DNA of 64,000 bases, from the NCBI RefSeq assembly GCF_014805685.1, contig NC_060886.1, positions 11,608,608 through 11,672,607 of the forward strand. Reading direction: 5' to 3'. Below, in pieces: positions 62,073 through 64,000 of the stretch. A model generated the notes under the pieces. That model made no database searches. It saw nothing but the letters and a program-made list of their open reading frames with translations, and was not told the origin of the DNA. Position 1 is the first letter of the stretch. Every line of letters begins with the position of its first letter. Source of the stretch: Silurus meridionalis (taxonomy: Eukaryota > Chordata > Actinopteri > Siluriformes > Siluridae). Both the position numbers and the translations under genes were made by a program.

Positions 62073-62141
<69 letters not shown>
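62067..62141 (+). repeat. (TG)n microsatellite
   Basis: About 35 TG units within the hAT remnant. Confidence 0.97.
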
Positions 62142-62142
<1 letters not shown>

Positions 62143-62245
62143 AAGCGGAAGGGATGGGTGATGTTCATGTGTGCCCATGTGTATGATGTGGCTCTTTGCG
62201 GTAACACAGTAAAAAATGTCTCTGACTGGTTGGCCACCCCTGACC

Positions 62246-63599
62246 TATAACATGCCTTTACTGGTGTTGAGCACAGTTTAACATGCCAGAAACGCTTTAA
62301 TCATATATATATATGATTCTAATACAATTTTATAATTTAATATATTTTATATTATTAAACTTGTTTTAATGTTTTATCTGCACATTATATGGTACATCAT
62401 ATTTCCTGTACCAGAAGGAAGTTCACTTCAAAAAATAATAATTGAAATGTATAAATCTTGGCTTTGTGCATTTCAGAGATGCATTGGATGATAATGTTTG
62501 CATATTTTGCAATAAAAAATAAAATCACTTCTTGTGAATTTGTAACAGAGTTTTGGGATCCTGTCCACTAGTGGGTAGATCTCAACTGGTCTATATTTCA
62601 CATCGTTTTATTTATGGGTTGACAATGACAGGCAAGAATTCTAAACTGTTTGTAAAATGTTATTTTATTTATTGATAAAATTTTCCTTTCAAAAAGTCGT
62701 TTACATTTCACAAGGCATCGTGTATTGAATTTTTAAAGATCTTAGCATTCATGAACTTATGCATGCATGTATTATGTATGCTGTATTTTTTCATTCACGT
62801 TATTCATTAATTTTTTTCTTCTGGAGTATGTAAAACTGTGGAGGAAAAATTTTCTTAATGAGTGTGCATTTCTTTGTGCAAACAGGTGATGATAAACCTT
62901 ATCTCAAAACTTCCCTCATTTTTGCAATTACTTTAAAGCAGCCTCGTCTCATGATAATTTATTGTAATGTACGTATTTAGTCACCTTCCATTTTAAACAC
63001 TATAGCCTGTCATTATTTTTTTAAATAAGCTTGGATTCTTGGATAATTTAAAATAATTCATGCCTCAGATGCTACAGGATAGTTCAGTGCAGAACCAATA
63101 GCAGAGTAAAAAGCTATTTTTTGCTATTTCTTTTTTTTTTATCCTTACCCCAGGTAAAGCATACCATGACATATCGGATATAACATACCAGCCTTTAAAT
63201 ATGTAAAAATGTTAATTGGTCAAATTTGCTTAAAAAAAAAAAAAAAAGACAAATACTGTAAATGTCAGTTCCAAAGAGTTGTACAAGACTGCGACGCTAG
63301 ATGGCGGTATAAATGCACTATAATTTCTATAATTTCTATATTTATCAAAATATTTAAAGTAAGTAATATAATAAATGTAAAATATATATAATAAGTATGC
63401 ACGAATTACTTCTTCATGAAGAATTAAACACGCTGGGCAATTCAACAGGTTAGGAAGTTAAATAGTTACAAAAAGGGAGCATAGCTTTGCTATTAATGCA
63501 GACTAGGCAAATTGCCTTATCAGATCAAATAATTTTCCTTTTTTTCCTTCTTTTTGCTATACAGTTCCTATTTTATAAAGCAGTTATGTAGGTGTACAA

Positions 63600-63672
<73 letters not shown>

Positions 63673-64000
63673 GTAAATATTACAGCTAAGAAGATGCAAA
63701 TATTGTTCAAAAGATGGAAAAAGGATGCAAGGAAATTATTAAATATTATTAGGAAAAGGTTTGTACCAGTTAAGATTAGTTTTTAAGCTATTCTGTTCTA
63801 GTGCATATGCCATATATAGCTTTGAGATTTCAACTTTTTAGACGGACTGATTCAGTAAGATCTGGGATTGGAAACTCAGTCAGGAGTGTGAGTGGAGCAT
63901 GCAGTTATTTTAGACAGTGATGCAGATCTCAGAGGCAAATCTCATATATTCAGTGTACCTGGACTGATCATGAGCTCAGGTCTATGGGGGGGATTGTGTC
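62246..64000. other. AT-rich terminal region
   Basis: No gene or element ends recognised. It contains poly-A/T runs and the TA microsatellite listed separately. Confidence 0.45.
63605..63670 (+). repeat. (TA)n microsatellite
   Basis: About 33 TA units. Confidence 0.97.

Larger units (their letters stand above)
61139..62245 (+). mobile_element. hAT remnant, left end truncated
   Basis: The right end CTGGTTGGCCACCCCTG is a hAT-Charlie-like terminus; a matching left end is not visible. Inside are decayed transposase pieces: KGKYEDEHRTFFNR, LCQASLAHFKSS (zinc-finger region) and, in other frames, LNLAWKI- and HTVEHRISDIN-like codons up to about 61.93 kb. It contains a large inverted repeat (61177-61379) and a TG microsatellite. 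Confidence 0.6.

Overview
This is repeat-rich vertebrate DNA, almost certainly from a ray-finned (teleost) fish. Direct support: split genes with GT-AG introns, two paralogous NXPE-family genes, long CA/TG, TA and TCTA microsatellites, and a dense mix of Tc1/mariner, hAT, L2-like and RTE-like LINE, Ty3/gypsy, Ty1/copia-like and DIRS-like elements. The species cannot be named from this window. There are no operons, CRISPR arrays or intact RNA genes.

Host genes. Only one host gene family is visible: two NXPE (neurexophilin plus PC-esterase domain) paralogues, head-to-tail on the minus strand. NXPE-B (start 56019, stop 52177) has five coding exons whose lengths sum to 1680 nt, i.e. 559 codons plus stop, with all phases and splice sites consistent; a polyadenylation signal lies about 30 nt past the stop. 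NXPE-A (36430 to about 22237) has the same five-exon architecture and identical lengths for exons 2 and 3. It carries a phase-breaking 2-nt difference in exon 4 and a 1-nt loss in exon 5 that replaces the conserved C-terminus, so it reads as a pseudogene unless these are assembly errors. Its introns are inflated to about 12.5 kb by transposons, against about 2.2 kb in NXPE-B.

Layout. 1-7.1 kb: a MITE, then a Ty3 chromovirus integrase interrupted by a BED-type hAT element, whose own intron holds a Tc1-like element (three layers). 7.5-13.0 kb: a minus-strand Ty1/copia-like element (LTR, tRNA-iMet primer site, gag, integrase, RT fragments) split by an L2-like LINE. 13-16.3 kb: decayed RTE-like LINE copies. 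16.3-20.3 kb: a DIRS-like reverse transcriptase split by a nearly full L2-like LINE. 20.3-22.2 kb: unassigned, possibly more DIRS. 22.2-36.5 kb: NXPE-A with intronic gypsy pol, a tandem LTR structure holding a 72-bp array, a solo LTR, an RTE fragment, a pogo-like MITE and a mariner broken by a small hAT. 38.3-43.8 kb: L2 tail, RTE RT, and a second LINE family with a Tc1 in its 3' region. 45.2-51.5 kb: an L2-like LINE carrying another LINE fragment and a gag-only LTR element with a tRNA-Pro primer site. 52.2-56.1 kb: NXPE-B. 57-62.3 kb: another Tc1, two MITEs, and a hAT remnant with a large inverted repeat. The rest is AT-rich DNA in which I recognise nothing.

I did not find a new defence- or pathway-type system. 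The strongest observations are the precisely dated nested insertions, a frame-breaking 2-nt lesion shared by three L2 copies, the 24-codon array open on both strands, and the intact/broken NXPE pair.
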